From NCBI RefSeq assembly GCF_963169125.1, contig NC_084800.1, positions 141,046,397 to 141,110,396 of the forward strand: a stretch of 64,000 bases of DNA, in the 5' to 3' direction. The DNA is from Humulus lupulus. Taxonomy: Eukaryota; Streptophyta; Magnoliopsida; Rosales; Cannabaceae. Below the pieces are notes generated by a model. The model searched no databases and had not been told where the DNA came from. It saw only the letters and a list, made by a program, of their open reading frames with translations. The stretch's first letter is position 1. Each line of letters opens with the position of its first letter. The translations under genes were made by a program, and so were the position numbers. This document shows positions 1 through 12,000 of this stretch, in pieces.

Positions 1-379
1 GCGAAAATGCAAAGTTCATGTAAAGTGCATATTGAACGAAGTAGAGACATGTAAAGTTCGTGCAAGGCACATACAGAATGAGGCATGCAAACAAACAACA
101 ACAAAAAAGCAAAATTAAGAAACTTTTGCAAAGCAAAATCAATCGTGGATGCAAAAATAAGCAGAGTCATCATCAGTATACATCAATAAGCAGCCTAGGT
201 AAGGCCAATGTTCATACATATAGGAGCAAAGGTCAATGTAAAGTAAAACAAAATGAAGAAAAAATAAGGATGAGAGCCTATGTGGGGTTGGTTGGACAGT
301 CACCGTCGCTGGGAGCCCCCTCGCTGGTGGTGCCCTCGCTAGGGCCACCTTTTTGGCACGACCCTCGCCAGAAGCGACC

Positions 380-1401
380 CCCTAAGCATCACCTCGCTAT
401 AAGGCATCCTCGCCAGTGGCATCCTCATCAGCGACTTCAATAACGACATTATCCGAACCTTCGGCAACACCATCCTCAACTTCGCATGTCTCCTCAGCTA
501 GGCGAGTCTTGTAATAAGCCAAGATATTTGTGGCAACTAGATCGCCCATGAAGCTAAAGTCAAGGTTGCGGTTGAATCGCTAGAGAGAAAAAAATATTGT
601 TAGTCTTCTCTTTGCCGCCCTATGAGCTACCTCGACCTTGCGACAGAGCTTGCCACACTCATCCATGCGGATCATGTCGATAGTGTCATGCTAAATCTTC
701 CAGGGAGCGTCATCCTGTTGGGCATGCTCCGCAGTTCTGGTGGCATCCTCGCAGGTAGAACGAGCTTTTGCAAACTCCTGCTCTATGGCAGCAAGTGCGT
801 AATAGGCACTCTCAACATCTGAAAGGGCACTCTTAAAGTCTAAGTGAGTCTTCTAAAAATCCTCGGCCTCCCACTCGAGTTGGCGATGAAGGTTCACATG
901 GTCAGTGCCGTTTGAAAAGCAGAACAAATTTTGAGAACAATTATAGGAGGTGAAATAAATATGATAGAAAAAAAAGGAGATAAGTGAAAGTGGTCACCAT
1001 AACAATGTTCTCCATCTGCTAGCGAGACAAATCGAGAGAAGGGCCTGTAGTCTCCCTTGTCTAGCTGTGGAGAATGTGAGATCTCAGTGCCACAGGCTCT
1101 AGCATCCCCTTCGCCAAGCTGATCCTACCTGAAAGAGCATAGGAGGAGGAAACTCTGAGGGTGTCAGTACAGCGGGGGCACAACATGCACTGGTGTCACA
1201 GGGAATGGAGTGCCCCCCATGGAAAGGGCCTGATAATGCAGGATTGGTGGATGTGGCTCTTGAGGTTGGATTCGAACTCTTTTGGCTTTCCCACGCAATT
1301 AATCCTGGGGTGAGAGTCATTTCTTCATCTTTTCGGGCTCCTCCCAAATAGGCAATGGCTGGGAGAAATAATTTGATGGGTCCATGGCTCGTACAATTCA
1401 A
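380..1401 (-). pseudogene. Remnant of a Tat-type antisense accessory gene
   Basis: Read on the minus strand, this stretch holds degraded exons resembling the antisense genes of the two complete Tat elements in the window. The last exon (about 397-579) ends in an acidic tail after a core containing NLDFSFMG and LVATNILAYYK, comparable to the C-terminal exons at 20223 and 51927. It is preceded by a pyrimidine-rich acceptor (ending TCTCTCTAG at 580). A middle exon (about 626-912) is Ala/Glu-rich and probably coiled-coil. The part at 1099-1401 is low-complexity and Pro/Ser/Thr-rich, as in the relatives. Stops interrupt the frame. Bases 1-379 show nothing I can name beyond GC-rich short repeats near 300-430. 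It is probably the 3' region of an older Tat element. Confidence 0.5.
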
Positions 1402-1412
1402 AGGTCAAACTT

Positions 1413-1593
1413 GTAACACCCTCATTTATACAATTTAAAATCATGTCTGAGGTGTTAAATTTTACACAATTTCATAATCACTATTTGTAGAAGTGTGAAT
1501 TTTGTTTTTAAAAAAAATCTTATTTCACATTATTTATCTCAAACATAAAGTGTGTCTGAAATATATTATACGTAAGTATCAAATAACCCAATT
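1413..1593. repeat. Short AT-rich fragment, possible LTR piece
   Basis: The stretch starts TGTAACACCC, like the gypsy LTR ends elsewhere in the window (TGTAACGCCC), and is cut at 1594 by the T1 LTR. It holds no coding sequence. The assignment as an LTR fragment rests only on the terminal motif and is weak. Confidence 0.25.
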
Positions 1594-2054
1594 TGTTTTC
1601 AAAATATAACCTCACAAAGCTGAATTACTCAGCTCAGGGTACAGCTAGTAGTCAAGCAAACAAAGGGAATCCATAAGACATCTCATGTCTTCTTGAGTGT
1701 TCAGCTCGGGTATCCTCAGCAGGTTACCGTAGTCAGAAAGTATCCAGGTCGCCTAGACACCTACTTGAAGAATCAGAGATGATCCTAAACAGTCCGTGTT
1801 CTCCATACGACATCCAGCTCAAGGACAATGTCTAGCTTGGGTGCGCATGGTTGTAAATCACGCTGAAGGATCCCACGACATTTGGAAATTCCTCATACAC
1901 TCATTAATGCTTAGATATTATTCTCTATTTATTACCCGATATTGTGGGCATAGATCAATAGACATTAATGCATTTATGTAAATGGGATGATACCCAAAAA
2001 TGTATGCTACCATATTTATGTATGATTACCCAAAACTGTCCAAGCATAATTCCC

Positions 2055-2062
2055 TATAAATA
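2055..2062 (+). promoter_or_regulatory. TATA box of T1 5' LTR
   Basis: TATAAATA is preceded by CCC. The same box in the same context stands in the T1 3' LTR at 24339-24346. It is the likely core promoter for the + strand transcript, but the solo LTR inserted 29 bp downstream separates it from the element body. Confidence 0.6.
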
Positions 2063-2090
2063 CAAGGAAAAATGGATAGTAAAGGGGATT

Positions 2091-4884
2091 TGTAACGCCC
2101 TGCTAATTAGGGTCCGTTACCACGTGTGTTTAAAATAGTGCGGGACTCGCTAAACGAGTCATTTGGACTAAAACATGTGATTATGCCACTAAGGTTTCAT
2201 GTATTAAAAATCTTGGTCAACGAATAAACATTTCCATTAAAAGAAAACTTTAGTCTTTACATGAGATCCCAAAAATACAAGTTTAAAATTTGTTTACAAC
2301 TCAGGGATACAAGATAAGCCGACCTAAGCGGCATAACAGGGTCCAACCCCAGTTCCCATGCGATACCTTGGCCGTGGCGGTCGAGCAGACTGCATATGTA
2401 CACATCGCCCCTAACGCTCTCCAACTCATGGCTGGCCAAAGTTCTCCTTAACCTTACCTACACCACAAAGCACCCGTGAGCCAAAAGACTCAGCAAGAAA
2501 ACACATTAACAAATTCAGATAGTCCACATAATATACAAGCAAGTGATCATAGGGTCACACAAGTGCGTGTCGCACTCCCATTCATTCCTTTGGCATCTAA
2601 GCCAGTCAAGTGCATAATGCACTCCCATTCATTCCAATGGCATCCGAGCTAGTCAAGTGCATAATGCACCCCCGTTCATTCCTATGGCATCTGAGTGAGT
2701 TAAGTGCATAATGCACTCCTGAGGTGGCCTAGCCATAATGGCCCGCACTCAACGCGCATAGTGCTGATCATGGCTCATAAGCCGAGCCTTGCAAACCCTC
2801 AACTCATAAGTCGAGCCTTGTAGACTCTCAACTCATAAGTCGAGCCTTGTAAACCCTCCACTTATAAGTTGGGTCTTGTAAACTCCTCGACTCATAAGTC
2901 GGGCCCCTTTTAATCCCTCGACTTATAAGCCAGGCCCCTGTAGTCCCTTGGCTTGTAAGCCGAGCCCTTTTGGATCAAATATACCCTTGACTAGCATGCC
3001 GAGCTCTTGGTTAGGTGCAATAGACCGACTTCTGACTTATAAGCCGAACCTCCCAGCCGGAAACAGACATACATATAATACATTCATCATACACTGATAC
3101 AACACATTACAATGTACTTACACAGGTATACACACGCATAATTATAATCACGCTCATTAGCTGGGCCCAAGCCCTAATCATGTTTGCATTTAATAGTTGA
3201 GCCAATCCCCAATCATAATACATTTAACAGCTGGGCCAAGCCCCAATAATATTACATTTAACAGCTAGGCCAAGCTCTAATAATATTACATTTGACAGCA
3301 GGGTCGAGTCCTAATCATAATACATTCGACAACGGGGCCGATCCCTAATCATAATACACTCAACAACGGGGTCGAGTCCTAATCATAATACATTTAACAA
3401 CGCGGTCGAGCCCTAATCATAATTCATTTAACAACAGGTCCGAGCCCTAATCACATATCTCACGCATCAGGTGCAGTTTTCTTACCTTAGGTCCAAGCAC
3501 AAGCAAATAAGCAAGCAAGCATGACCCCCGAGAATGATCCTCTCTTGAGCCTTAGCGATAACCTTGTCACAACCCATTATTAATATCTTATTAATATTCA
3601 ATTTCATAAACGAATCCCGAGACCAATCCCTTGCTCTCGGGACCTCCCATTCCACCAAATGGGGTGGTGAAGTCGTCCCCCGAGCCCCTAGGCATAAACC
3701 CTAAAAATTGGATTTTGGGGATCCTGAAATTTGGCCTAGCGCTGCAGCGCAGCCCCCCAAGTGCCGCAACACACAGCTAGGGCTCCCTGCTCTGGGACAC
3801 CCCTGCATCGCGACTCTGAAGAACAGTGCCGCAGCGCTCCTTCGTGCACCAAGAAAAACTAGGTTGTTCCTGCATTTTCTCCAAACCCAAACCTTCCAAA
3901 ATCACCCCAATGTTTCCCCAAAGTCTCAACTGAGTCCCAAAAGCATTATTACACAACATATGCATCCCAAACATCCCAATGACCAACCCAAATCCAAACC
4001 CAAACTCAAAACCCATCAAGGTTTAAAATTATAATAAAACTTATACCACCAGAAATTAAACTCACAGACAGAGCGAATCCTTACCTCCAATAGTTGAATT
4101 ATGGCCCCAAGTTACTCCTAGCTTGATCCTAAACACTAATCCTTCAATTCCCAAGCTTTGTTTCCTCAAAAACTTCAAAATTATCAAGTCACCAGGGAGG
4201 GAGAGAGAGAGCTATGGGAAAGAGAGAGTGAGAGCTTTTCCTTTTGTTTTTTGAGTGTTCCTCTGCTTTCCATAGCCTTCCAAACCAGCTGAGTCAAGCT
4301 AAGGTCTATCCAAAAGACCTAAATACCCTTAACCCAAATTTTCTTCTCCAATGCTCACAAGGGCATTTTGGTCAGTTACCACCATTTGCCACTTTTCCTC
4401 GTTAATCATAATTAACGTCTCATAAATTCCCGTTATCTCCAATATCCTCAAATGATCACTAAATAAGTTCCCCATTACCCAATAGATCCCGGTAATGTGC
4501 TAAATTACTAAAATACCCCTAGGCTCACCTCGAGCCGGGTATTTGACCCCGTTATGACTAAACTGCTAACTTTCCCCGTAGGATCGCCTCATGCCGGATA
4601 ACCCAAATATATCCACATAATAATGTGATCACAATCATATACCATACATATATTCAAATATGCCCTCAACAGGCCAAAAATACGAAAATTCCCTCCTAAT
4701 AAGAAATGGGCCCACATGCATGTTTAATACACCTAAACATGCCAAAATAGTCATATTATAATATAACTCACATAATTCATATAATAACATACTCATAACT
4801 CATAAGCACTCAATTAATTCAATTATTGCCTCCCGACCCCCTAATCCAGGCACTGAGCCATATTAGGGAATTTGGGGCGTTACA
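2091..4884 (-). mobile_element. Solo gypsy LTR, 2.8 kb, inserted in the T1 5' LTR
   Basis: It begins TGTAACGCCC and ends GGGGCGTTACA. It is flanked by GGATT (2086-2090) and GGATC (4885-4889), a 5-bp target duplication with one change; the uninterrupted T1 3' LTR reads GGATC at this point. Its left 200 bp are clearly related to the LTRs at 27675 and 42219 (ACGTGTGTTTAAAATAGTG and so on), whose orientation puts this LTR on the minus strand. No internal region remains, so it arose by LTR-LTR recombination. It holds a low-complexity stretch of 'ATAAGCCGAGCC' and 'TAATCATAATACATT' type repeats (about 2760-3450) and a GCGCTGCAGCGC palindrome near 3740. No coding sequence. Confidence 0.9.
2770..3450. 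repeat. Two degenerate tandem-repeat blocks inside the solo LTR
   Basis: From about 2770 to 3060, units built on 'cTCATAAGtCGAGCCttgtaaac' recur every 30-40 bp. From about 3150 to 3450, units built on 'acaGCTGGGCCaagCCctAATcataatacattt' recur every 35-40 bp. Both contain the GCCGAGCC/GGGCCGAG core found at lower copy number in the related LTRs (28310-28450, 42820-42990). Confidence 0.65.
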
Positions 4885-5121
4885 GGATCGACTTTCTGTA
4901 TATCGAAACTCTCGTGAAATAGTCATAAAACAATTTCACAGTGAGAGCAAAACAGGTTAATAAGAGTGACTCTTGGACTAGGTGGATTTTTAACCATTGA
5001 ACCACGTAAAAAGTGTGAGTATTTGTGATATTTTTTATTTGTTCAATTACGGTTTAGCAAAAGCCTAATCTCTCTATTTTTGGATTTCTTAATCCATTGT
5101 TGGAAAAAAACAGTATCAACA

Positions 5122-5142
5122 AATTAGTGCTTTCATTGAGAG
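5122..5142 (+). other. T1 primer-binding-site region
   Basis: Directly after the LTR end lies AATTAGTGCTTTCATTGAGA; T2 has ATTTGGTGCTTTTATTGAGG at the same place (26588). The position fixes it as the minus-strand primer site. I have not matched it to a tRNA with certainty. Confidence 0.6.
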
Positions 5143-5188
5143 CAGATTAGGCTTGGATTCTCATATAAAATCCAACCCAGTAAAAACT

Positions 5189-7020
5189 ATGGTGGTGACA
5201 CAATCAATGCGTGACAATGAGATTGGTCAGCCTGAGGATCAAGGAGGAAATAGTACAATCGTCCCCACTGGAGATGGAACATCTGTGCCACAACGTCTTG
5301 GAAAACAGTAGGTAGGAGTCACTTGGGGTACTTGACGACTGTCGAGATGGAAAATGCCGAGTTAAGGAGTCATCTCTCTCGAGCCAATAAGAAGAACGAG
5401 GAAATTTTGGCTCGATTACCTTCTCCTGCAACCGATGTTAACATCGAAAGGAGGCAAAGTGGGTCCCATAGGCCCTACAAGAATAATTGACCTAACATCA
5501 GTCGATCTGTTTAGACTTCAACTCCAAGTTCCATACCTTCTGAACGGATTCAGCAAAACACTCAACCTGCCAATCCTCACAGGATTCATCGACCTCATGT
5601 CAGTTGATCTATTCGAACTGCGACCTCAATTTCTGTACCTTCTTAATAGATTCCACATAATGCTTAACCTGCCAGCCCTCGTAGGAATAATAATTCAACT
5701 AACACTCCTAGGAATCAGCCTGGCCAGATGAGGCGAGCTGAAGTGCACTCAAGGAGAAGAGACATCCCAACAAATCCATCTGTGCCTCAGCCAGCAACTC
5801 CAGGACAGAGAAACGAATATGCGCTGCCTCCAACCCAGGAAATTGGAGTACACCAAGGGAGAGCTAATCTAGTATGTCCCGATGGAACAAGGATAGCTTC
5901 ACTGATAAGGCATCATCTATCACCGATTTGACATCCAATGCCACCTCGCCCATAGGGGAATTCTTCAGCCCAAGGGAATAGCGTGAGAAATCCCCCCCCT
6001 AGAAGATGTTTATATCCCGTGGTCTCATGCTAATAATCCAGGTCCTCGATCCTAGCCGCGAGCTGTAAGCTTTGCGAATGGAAGCCATTGGACAGAGAGC
6101 TAGCGCGGGGGTAGGCATGAGAGCAACCTGAGGAATCACTTAAGCTAAGCACAAAGCCTTCACTCCAACCCACACCCCAACTTGCGTGATCATCTCAACT
6201 CACAAAGAGGACATCCAGCTCGCCACGATGATTTGAGTTACACTCAGGCTAGGGGAGATCCGTCTATTGTACGTGACAATTGGAATGTCTTCCCTAATCG
6301 AGATCAAGCTTGGAGGGATAATAACCCATATAATGCGTACAATAGGATGGGAGCTGATAACCAACTCCCAAATTACCTAGATGCCAAGGATCCAGCCGTC
6401 AAACAGCTAGCCCTAATGGAAGAATAAATGAAGAAACTCATATTTGGAAAAGGAGTCGATGATTGTTAATCCGATGAGTAGCTCGAGCCTTTTAGTCCTA
6501 ACATTGCGGCAGCTGCATATCCTATTACCTTTAGGATGCCGACCATACCCATGTATAATGGAACCACCGACTTGTTCAATCACCTAGGAACCTTCAATAC
6601 GTTAATGAATGCCCACAATGTCGGGTTTGACCTAAGATGTATCATGTTCCCAGCAACGCTGAATGAACTGACCAATTTATGGTTCAATAAGTACAAGAAA
6701 CATTCAATCACCTCACGGAAGAAACTGAATTTCGAGTTTAAGAGGCATTTCAGAGCTATGAAGAAAGTTCGTGTTGAAGCCGATTCATTCGCCAACATCA
6801 AACAGCAGCCCAATGGATCCCTGAAGGCATATCTAAACTAGTTTACCAATGTAGGAGCATGAGCTAGGGATGCTGATGACACCTCCAAGCTCATGGCTAT
6901 GAGGACAGGGATCATAGTAGGAGGTGATTTATGGAAAGAACTCCACTAGAAAGGAGTGTAGATGAATTCTTGGCTTGAGCGCAGGAATGGATAAATCTAG
7001 AGGAGGCATAATCTGCTGGT
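5189..7020 (+). pseudogene. T1 gag, N-terminal and central part
   Basis: Gag forms the virus-like particle that packages the element RNA. The ATG at 5189 (MVVTQSMRDNEIGQPE) is matched by the ATG at 26652 of T2. A short heptad-like segment follows (ELRSHLSRANKKNEEILARL). After a degenerate stretch, a Retrotrans_gag-like domain is readable at 6536-6841 (FNHLGTFNTLMNAHN, LRCIMFPATL, LNFEFKRHFRAMKK). Stops at several points and a missing start for the second half show it is dead. The frame is cut at 7020 by the Athila-like insertion and resumes at 14427. Confidence 0.75.
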
Positions 7021-8389
7021 TGATAAATATTTTTCTACCGCAAGTGTATGGTGTATTGCAATATAGTTTTAATTTAAAGGATGTCGAACCCACATGGATT
7101 AAATATTTAATTTCACCAATTACTATACCTTTTTAAGTCTATAATTTTAATTAGAAAATTCAGCAAATAACTCAAACAAGAAAATAAAAAATGAAATAAC
7201 AAAATAATGGAAGATAATGATCTTGGAAATTGATTAGATGAATGAGGAATGTACTAGAGTAACGATTTCACTATCTTAAATTATAAACCATGGTTTCTTT
7301 GTTATCCTAATTAGTTCTCTTCATTTGTAATTTCCAGAATTCTAATGTAATGCATCTATCTCTCTCAAGCATACATGCAATTAATCTCAATTAATCAATA
7401 TGATATCTCTATTCGCTATTAATTAATCAAGAAGTCATTAAGCAAGTAACTCTTTTAAGTTAAATTCATAGAGTTCAAGAAATCTCTCAATCTCACAAGC
7501 ACTCTATGTCAAATCTTCCTATGTCCAACCTAAGCTTATCTTTCTCAAGCATAAACCCTAGATCTCAATTCACAATAATGATGGCCAAACATTAATATGA
7601 GAATATTAAATAAAGAAAATATGAACAAACAAAAAGAACTTCATAAAGATAATAATAGAAACCTTAATTCAATAATCAAAATAGATCCATCTAGTACTCT
7701 AGCACAAAAGGAGTTTTGTTCTCCATTATAAATTTAAACACAATAGAAATGTAGGTGATCATAATTAAAAACTAAAATAAAAGGAGGAAGAAAGAAACTA
7801 GATGTAATGATGGTGATGTTGATGAATTGTAGCCTCCGTTCTCCTTTCCAAGCGTGTAATACCAGGTCTAATCTCCTCCAAAACGTAATTAGAACAATAA
7901 TTATGTTTTTCCTTTTATATTCCCTCAAAAGGCCTCTTTTGCCTTTCAAAATTCATCACTTAAACTTTTTGTATGGATCCGGGCGTTGTTGCCCATCGAA
8001 CGGGCGCTGCTGCGCTTCTGGAAGGCCAAATACATGCTCTCTGTAACAGTCAGGTGATGTAGCCCCTGATGGTGGCACTGCATCCCTAATTTAAGTCAGA
8101 AATTGTGTTGTGGCCTCTAGTGGTGGCGCTGCAGTGCCTGGGCAAATTCCTAGGACGCTGATTCTTCAGGACAGGGCTGCAGCGCTAGAACAACGGGCTG
8201 CAGCCCTATTTCACATTTTTTTTTATACATTTTTTCTCCATTTCACTCCCATTTTGTACGAACTTTGCACCACTTCTCCTTGGACCCTACACATACACAA
8301 CATAAACGTAAAACCAAACAAAACAACCTAGACACCTACAAATTAGAAATAAAATGATACTAATAAGTGAATCTAAAATTCAGTTATCA
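7021..8389 (-). repeat. Athila-type 3' LTR
   Basis: It pairs with 13066-14421 and has TG/CA ends. Both copies share a GC-rich block near their right end with repeated GGCGCTGCAG / GGGCTGCAGCGC palindromes (about 7980-8210). The only open frames are chance ones. Confidence 0.9.
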
Positions 8390-8402
8390 AACTCCCCCAA
8401 AC
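8390..8402 (-). other. Polypurine tract of the Athila-type element
   Basis: Minus strand AGTTTGGGGGAGTT stands directly before the 3' LTR. It is the primer site for second-strand synthesis. A second similar tract (TTTGGGGGAGGGA, minus strand, about 9720-9733), preceded by TTGGGGACAATGTT, lies at the end of the coding part. Confidence 0.75.
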
Positions 8403-9884
8403 TTGACATTTACTCGCCCTCGAGTAACGACTCAAAACATACACTAGACAAAAACTAACCATAGACAACTAAACACACTCACACAACGCGAATCAAACCA
8501 ACAATAACATTCAAGCTTCAATTTCCTGAATACCATGCTTACATAAAGCTTCAGAAATTTCCCAACAACACAATCTAGATTTTCAATCTCAACCACTGCC
8601 ATAATCATTTAATCATCATTCACATCCTTTAACTATTCACCATAATGATTAAAACTCAAGCAATTGACGTAGTTATGCACATCAAATCCTCACAGTCGTA
8701 CCACAATCAATATTACTCCATAAGTTGGCATTACTCATTATTCTCCACTAATGTAAACAATGCATGCTTAAGAATCAATAGGACTTTAATGAATTACAAT
8801 GTATGGCTTAGGTAAGGTAGGTAAGAAAGTCATTTAGGCACTAATACCAGAAGCATACTAACCTCTCAAACAACCATGTACACATAAATCCCCAACACCT
8901 AAATTCAACAACATTGACATGAATGAGATATATATATATTTTGTTTTTTTTTCTTCTTCTTTGTTTCTTCTTTATTTATTTTATATATATATATTTTTAG
9001 CAAAGCTCACTCTCCCAAACTTTGTGTCTACAATATATTTTCTTAAGGGAGTGTATCTCCATTCTAAATTTTTTCTTTTTCAAGAAGAAACTTTCTCTCA
9101 TTCATCTTTTCCTCTCTTGGAAAACCCAAAATGCTTTCTATTACAAAACCTCAACCCAAATTATCTTTGTATCCTCATGATATTATTATGGGTAGGATAT
9201 TTGATAAGATTTTCGTTAAGTTTCAACAATTTGGGATTTCAAACAACAAATAGGTTTAGGCTCAAATAGGGTGACTAAGGATACAATTTTTTTACAGGTT
9301 GGCTAGAAAGGCTCAAACGGACCAAACAAAATTGCCTACATCTTCTTATTAAGCACACATTATCTAGGAATTCGTCTCAAATAACAAGTAACGCAAATTC
9401 TAGAGAAATCAACCAAATCTCTCCACAAATCCCATTTAACACACATAACACAATCAATTAGCACGAATTTAACAATCATGTCAAAAAGTTCATTCCTTTC
9501 TCATATATTAATCAATCATGGTAGCAGAAAAATCAAGCACACTGATGCAAGGTGGTTTTATTTCCTAACTTTATGTACATGGCATTCATTACATATCCTT
9601 AACTTTTATTATTTATTTGATTCAAACATGACTCACAACAACCTGACTCTAACTATCCAACATCCCGACTCTACACACATATTAACAAAATGAAAATTAA
9701 AAAAAAAACTTTCGTAAAGTCCCTCCCCCAAACTTAAATCAAACATTGTCCCCAATGTTTAACTACAAAGAACAGGAAAGAAACTTACAAACGGTCCATG
9801 CTCGCTAATAAGGAGGAGGTGGTGGTTGGTCTTGCATCCCATCAAACGGAGGAGGATAAGCAAAATAATCAGTTTGTTCTCTGT
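8403..9884 (-). other. 3' noncoding region of the Athila-type element
   Basis: About 1.5 kb between the remnant of pol and the 3' LTR. It is AT-rich with T-tracts (8930-9070). I see no conserved reading frame; a 116-codon frame at 8919-9269 on the + strand is F/L/Y-rich low complexity and unlikely to be real. Confidence 0.6.
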
Positions 9885-10211
9885 TCAATTTCCACTGAGC
9901 CACCAACAAGTTGAGCCGACGCTTATATTCCCTCGAGTAGCCAAATAATTATGAGTTATTGTGTTTTGTTGGACAATATATCGCATCATGTCATGCGAGT
10001 ATTGCATATTAGGATTAATTGGACCACCAATAGCCAAAGGAACATCCACATTCATTGGCCCCTCTTTATTCTCTGTAACATTGTCATCCTCTTGATTCTC
10101 AGGTACAACTTGCACAAGACTAACCCAACTACTATCAGAAATAGCATAAATAATCCCAGCATTCAACAACTTCAAAACTTCTGCCCCTCACCATTTCTTT
10201 CATGGCTGGGT
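9885..10211 (-). pseudogene. RT start fused to a 3'-region peptide
   Basis: On the minus strand the protease frame leads into the beginning of an Athila-type RT (LNPAMKEMV, then KLLNAGIIYAISDSSWVS and QVVPE). A one-base shift near 10180-10195 breaks the frame. Right after VVPE the sequence changes to an acidic Asn/Glu-rich peptide (NQEDDNVTENKEG) and then NPNMQYSHDMMRY. This is not RT. It marks an internal deletion that removed RT palm, RNase H and integrase, about 3 kb in a complete element. Confidence 0.7.
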
Positions 10212-11130
10212 TCAACTCCTTTGATACTCAATGGAGGGCTTGTAATTATCTTCAAACTGAATCTTTTGCATACAAACAGTTGGGCTTATTCCCTTCAGAT
10301 CTGAAATTGCCCATCCTATTGCAGATTTATATTTCCTCAAAACCCTTAGCAATTTTTCAGTTTCACATTCCGAGAGTTTTGATGAAATGATCATTGGGCA
10401 AGTGAAATTCTCTCCTAGATACTCATAGCGCAAATGATCTGGGAGTTGTTTCAAATCTTGCTTACCCACCACTTCCTTCTCATCTTCACCTCCTTTAGCT
10501 TGACAAAGAGTTTCTTCAACATGAACACCACTAGCACTAGGAATAACATTAAGAGCCATCACAAATTCAGCCACTTCGTCACCCACAAACTCACCATTCA
10601 CCTTCTTCAAATAAGATTGAGTAATACTATAGTTAAGACAATGTTGTAGAGGATCAATACATAATTCTTTTCTCATTGTCTCTTCTACTACTACCTCGAT
10701 AGAATCCACACGGTGACAGGTGCTTGTGTTGTCACGCTGCTTTAACACTTGATATATGTTGAATTTAACATCTTCATTATTAACCATCAGTGTCATATGA
10801 TCACCCTGTACATCAATAAGAGCTTTTCTAGTAGCCAAAAATGGACGACCAAGAATAATGGGAATTTCATGGTCCTCATCCATATCTAATACCACGAAAT
10901 CAGCAGGAAAAATAAATGTGTCCACCTTAAGCAATACATCTTCAATCACTCCCCTAGGATAAGTAAGTGACCGATCTGCTAATTGAAGAGTAATGGTTAT
11001 GGGCTTCACCTCTCCTACCCTCAACTTCTTAAAAACTGAAAGTGGCATCAAATTAATACTCGCTCCAAGATCACATAATGCCTAGTCAAAGGATGAACCT
11101 CCAATAGTGCATGGTATAGTAAAGCTGCCA
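10212..11130 (-). pseudogene. Athila-type retropepsin (protease)
   Basis: This is the aspartic protease that cleaves Gag-Pol. The active-site motif DLGAS lies just after an in-frame stop at about 11079. An open frame of 279 residues (11051 to 10212) follows, with the typical flap region and the second conserved motif ILGRPFLATRKALIDV. The frame runs on through the linker to the RT entry (FEDNYKPSIEYQR). Upstream, IPCTIGGSSFD joins it to gag. It is the best-preserved part of this element. Confidence 0.8.
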
Positions 11131-12000
11131 GGGTCTTTCACCTTTTGAGGCAACTTTTTCTGTAAGATGGCGCTGCATTCTTCTGTTAGCTTCACAGTTT
11201 TAAAGTCTTCTAATCTTCTTTTCTTCAACATGACTTCTTTCATGAATTTCACATAATTTGGCATTTTCTCAAGAGCATCTGTGAATGGAATGTTTATGTG
11301 AATTCTTTTGAAGATTTCTAGAAACTTTGCAAACTGTTCATCTAATTTCTTCTTCTGAAATTGCTGAGGATAAGGAATGGGAGGTTGATACATTGGAAGG
11401 CTATCTTTCTTCGTGTCAGTCTTGTCACTTCCACTCTGCTTTTTGGCTCACTCTTCCTTGTCTACCTCTCGTACCACTGGCTCTACTTTCTCCTTTGAAC
11501 CTTCTTGAACATTATCCTCATCAAGCACCTTACCACTTCTCAAAGAAATTGCTTTGCATGATTCCTTTGGATTTACCACAGGGTTACTAGGAAAACATCC
11601 CTTATGATTAGAATTCACAGTAATAGATAATTGGCCTACTTGAGTCTCAATTTTCTTCATTGAAGCACCCATGTTAGTCATATGGATTTCTATATTGTCG
11701 AGTCTTGCTTCATTTTTTCCGAACCTCTTGTTCGAATCCATAATAAAAGTGCCCAAAATGTCTTCCAATGATTGCTTTTTCTCTTGTTGCTATTGAGAAT
11801 TGAATCTCGGAGGTGGTTGCAGCACATTTTTGTTATTAGCATAAGAGAAATTTTCATGGTTGCGCAATCCTGGATGATAATAATTAGGCACGTTGTTGCT
11901 TCTATAGTTATTGGTGAAGGAGCGGTTTTCCATAAACTGGGCTTGTTTTGGACTCATTTCTTGCCCCTGCATTGCAGTAGTCTCTACTACACTCTCCATA
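11082..12000 (-). pseudogene. Athila-type gag, C-terminal part
   Basis: Three consecutive minus-strand frames (11790-11999, 11448-11768, 11082-11393) carry the typical C-terminal stretch of Athila Gag: a Gln/Asn-rich segment with AQFMENRSFTNN, then a helical segment (FGKNEARLDNIEIHM, MKKIETQVGQLS) and a basic segment (KKLDEQFAKFLEIFK, LPKKL-like). Stops and frame changes separate them. Confidence 0.75.

Larger units (their letters stand above)
1594..5121 (+). repeat. T1 5' LTR (about 730 bp, split by a solo LTR)
   Basis: The segments 1594-2090 and 4885-5121 together match 23886-24509: both contain the CTCAGCTCAGGGTACAG block, a TATA box and the GGACTAGGTGGATTTTTAAC block. The LTR ends ATCAACA at 5121, just before the primer-site sequence. 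The first 25 bases have drifted relative to the 3' copy. Confidence 0.85.

Noticed and set aside
3150..3450. CRISPR-like array of regularly spaced repeats
   Set aside because: The units are degenerate, the spacers are part of the repeat, and it lies inside a plant LTR. A eukaryotic tandem repeat.
2091..4884. Possible DNA transposon with TGTAACGCCC terminal inverted repeats
   Set aside because: The inverted ends are those of an LTR. Similarity to the LTRs at 27675 and 42219, which have primer sites and polypurine tracts beside them, and the 5-bp target duplication show a solo gypsy LTR.
7807..8331. Short plus-strand frames containing CCPSNGRCC or repeated AAALEQRAAALF
   Set aside because: They come from the palindromic GCGCTGCAG block in the LTR and differ between the two LTR copies without codon bias.
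8919..9269. 116-residue hydrophobic frame as a membrane protein
   Set aside because: T-rich 3' noncoding DNA of the Athila-type element; F/L/Y-rich low complexity on the strand opposite to the element.
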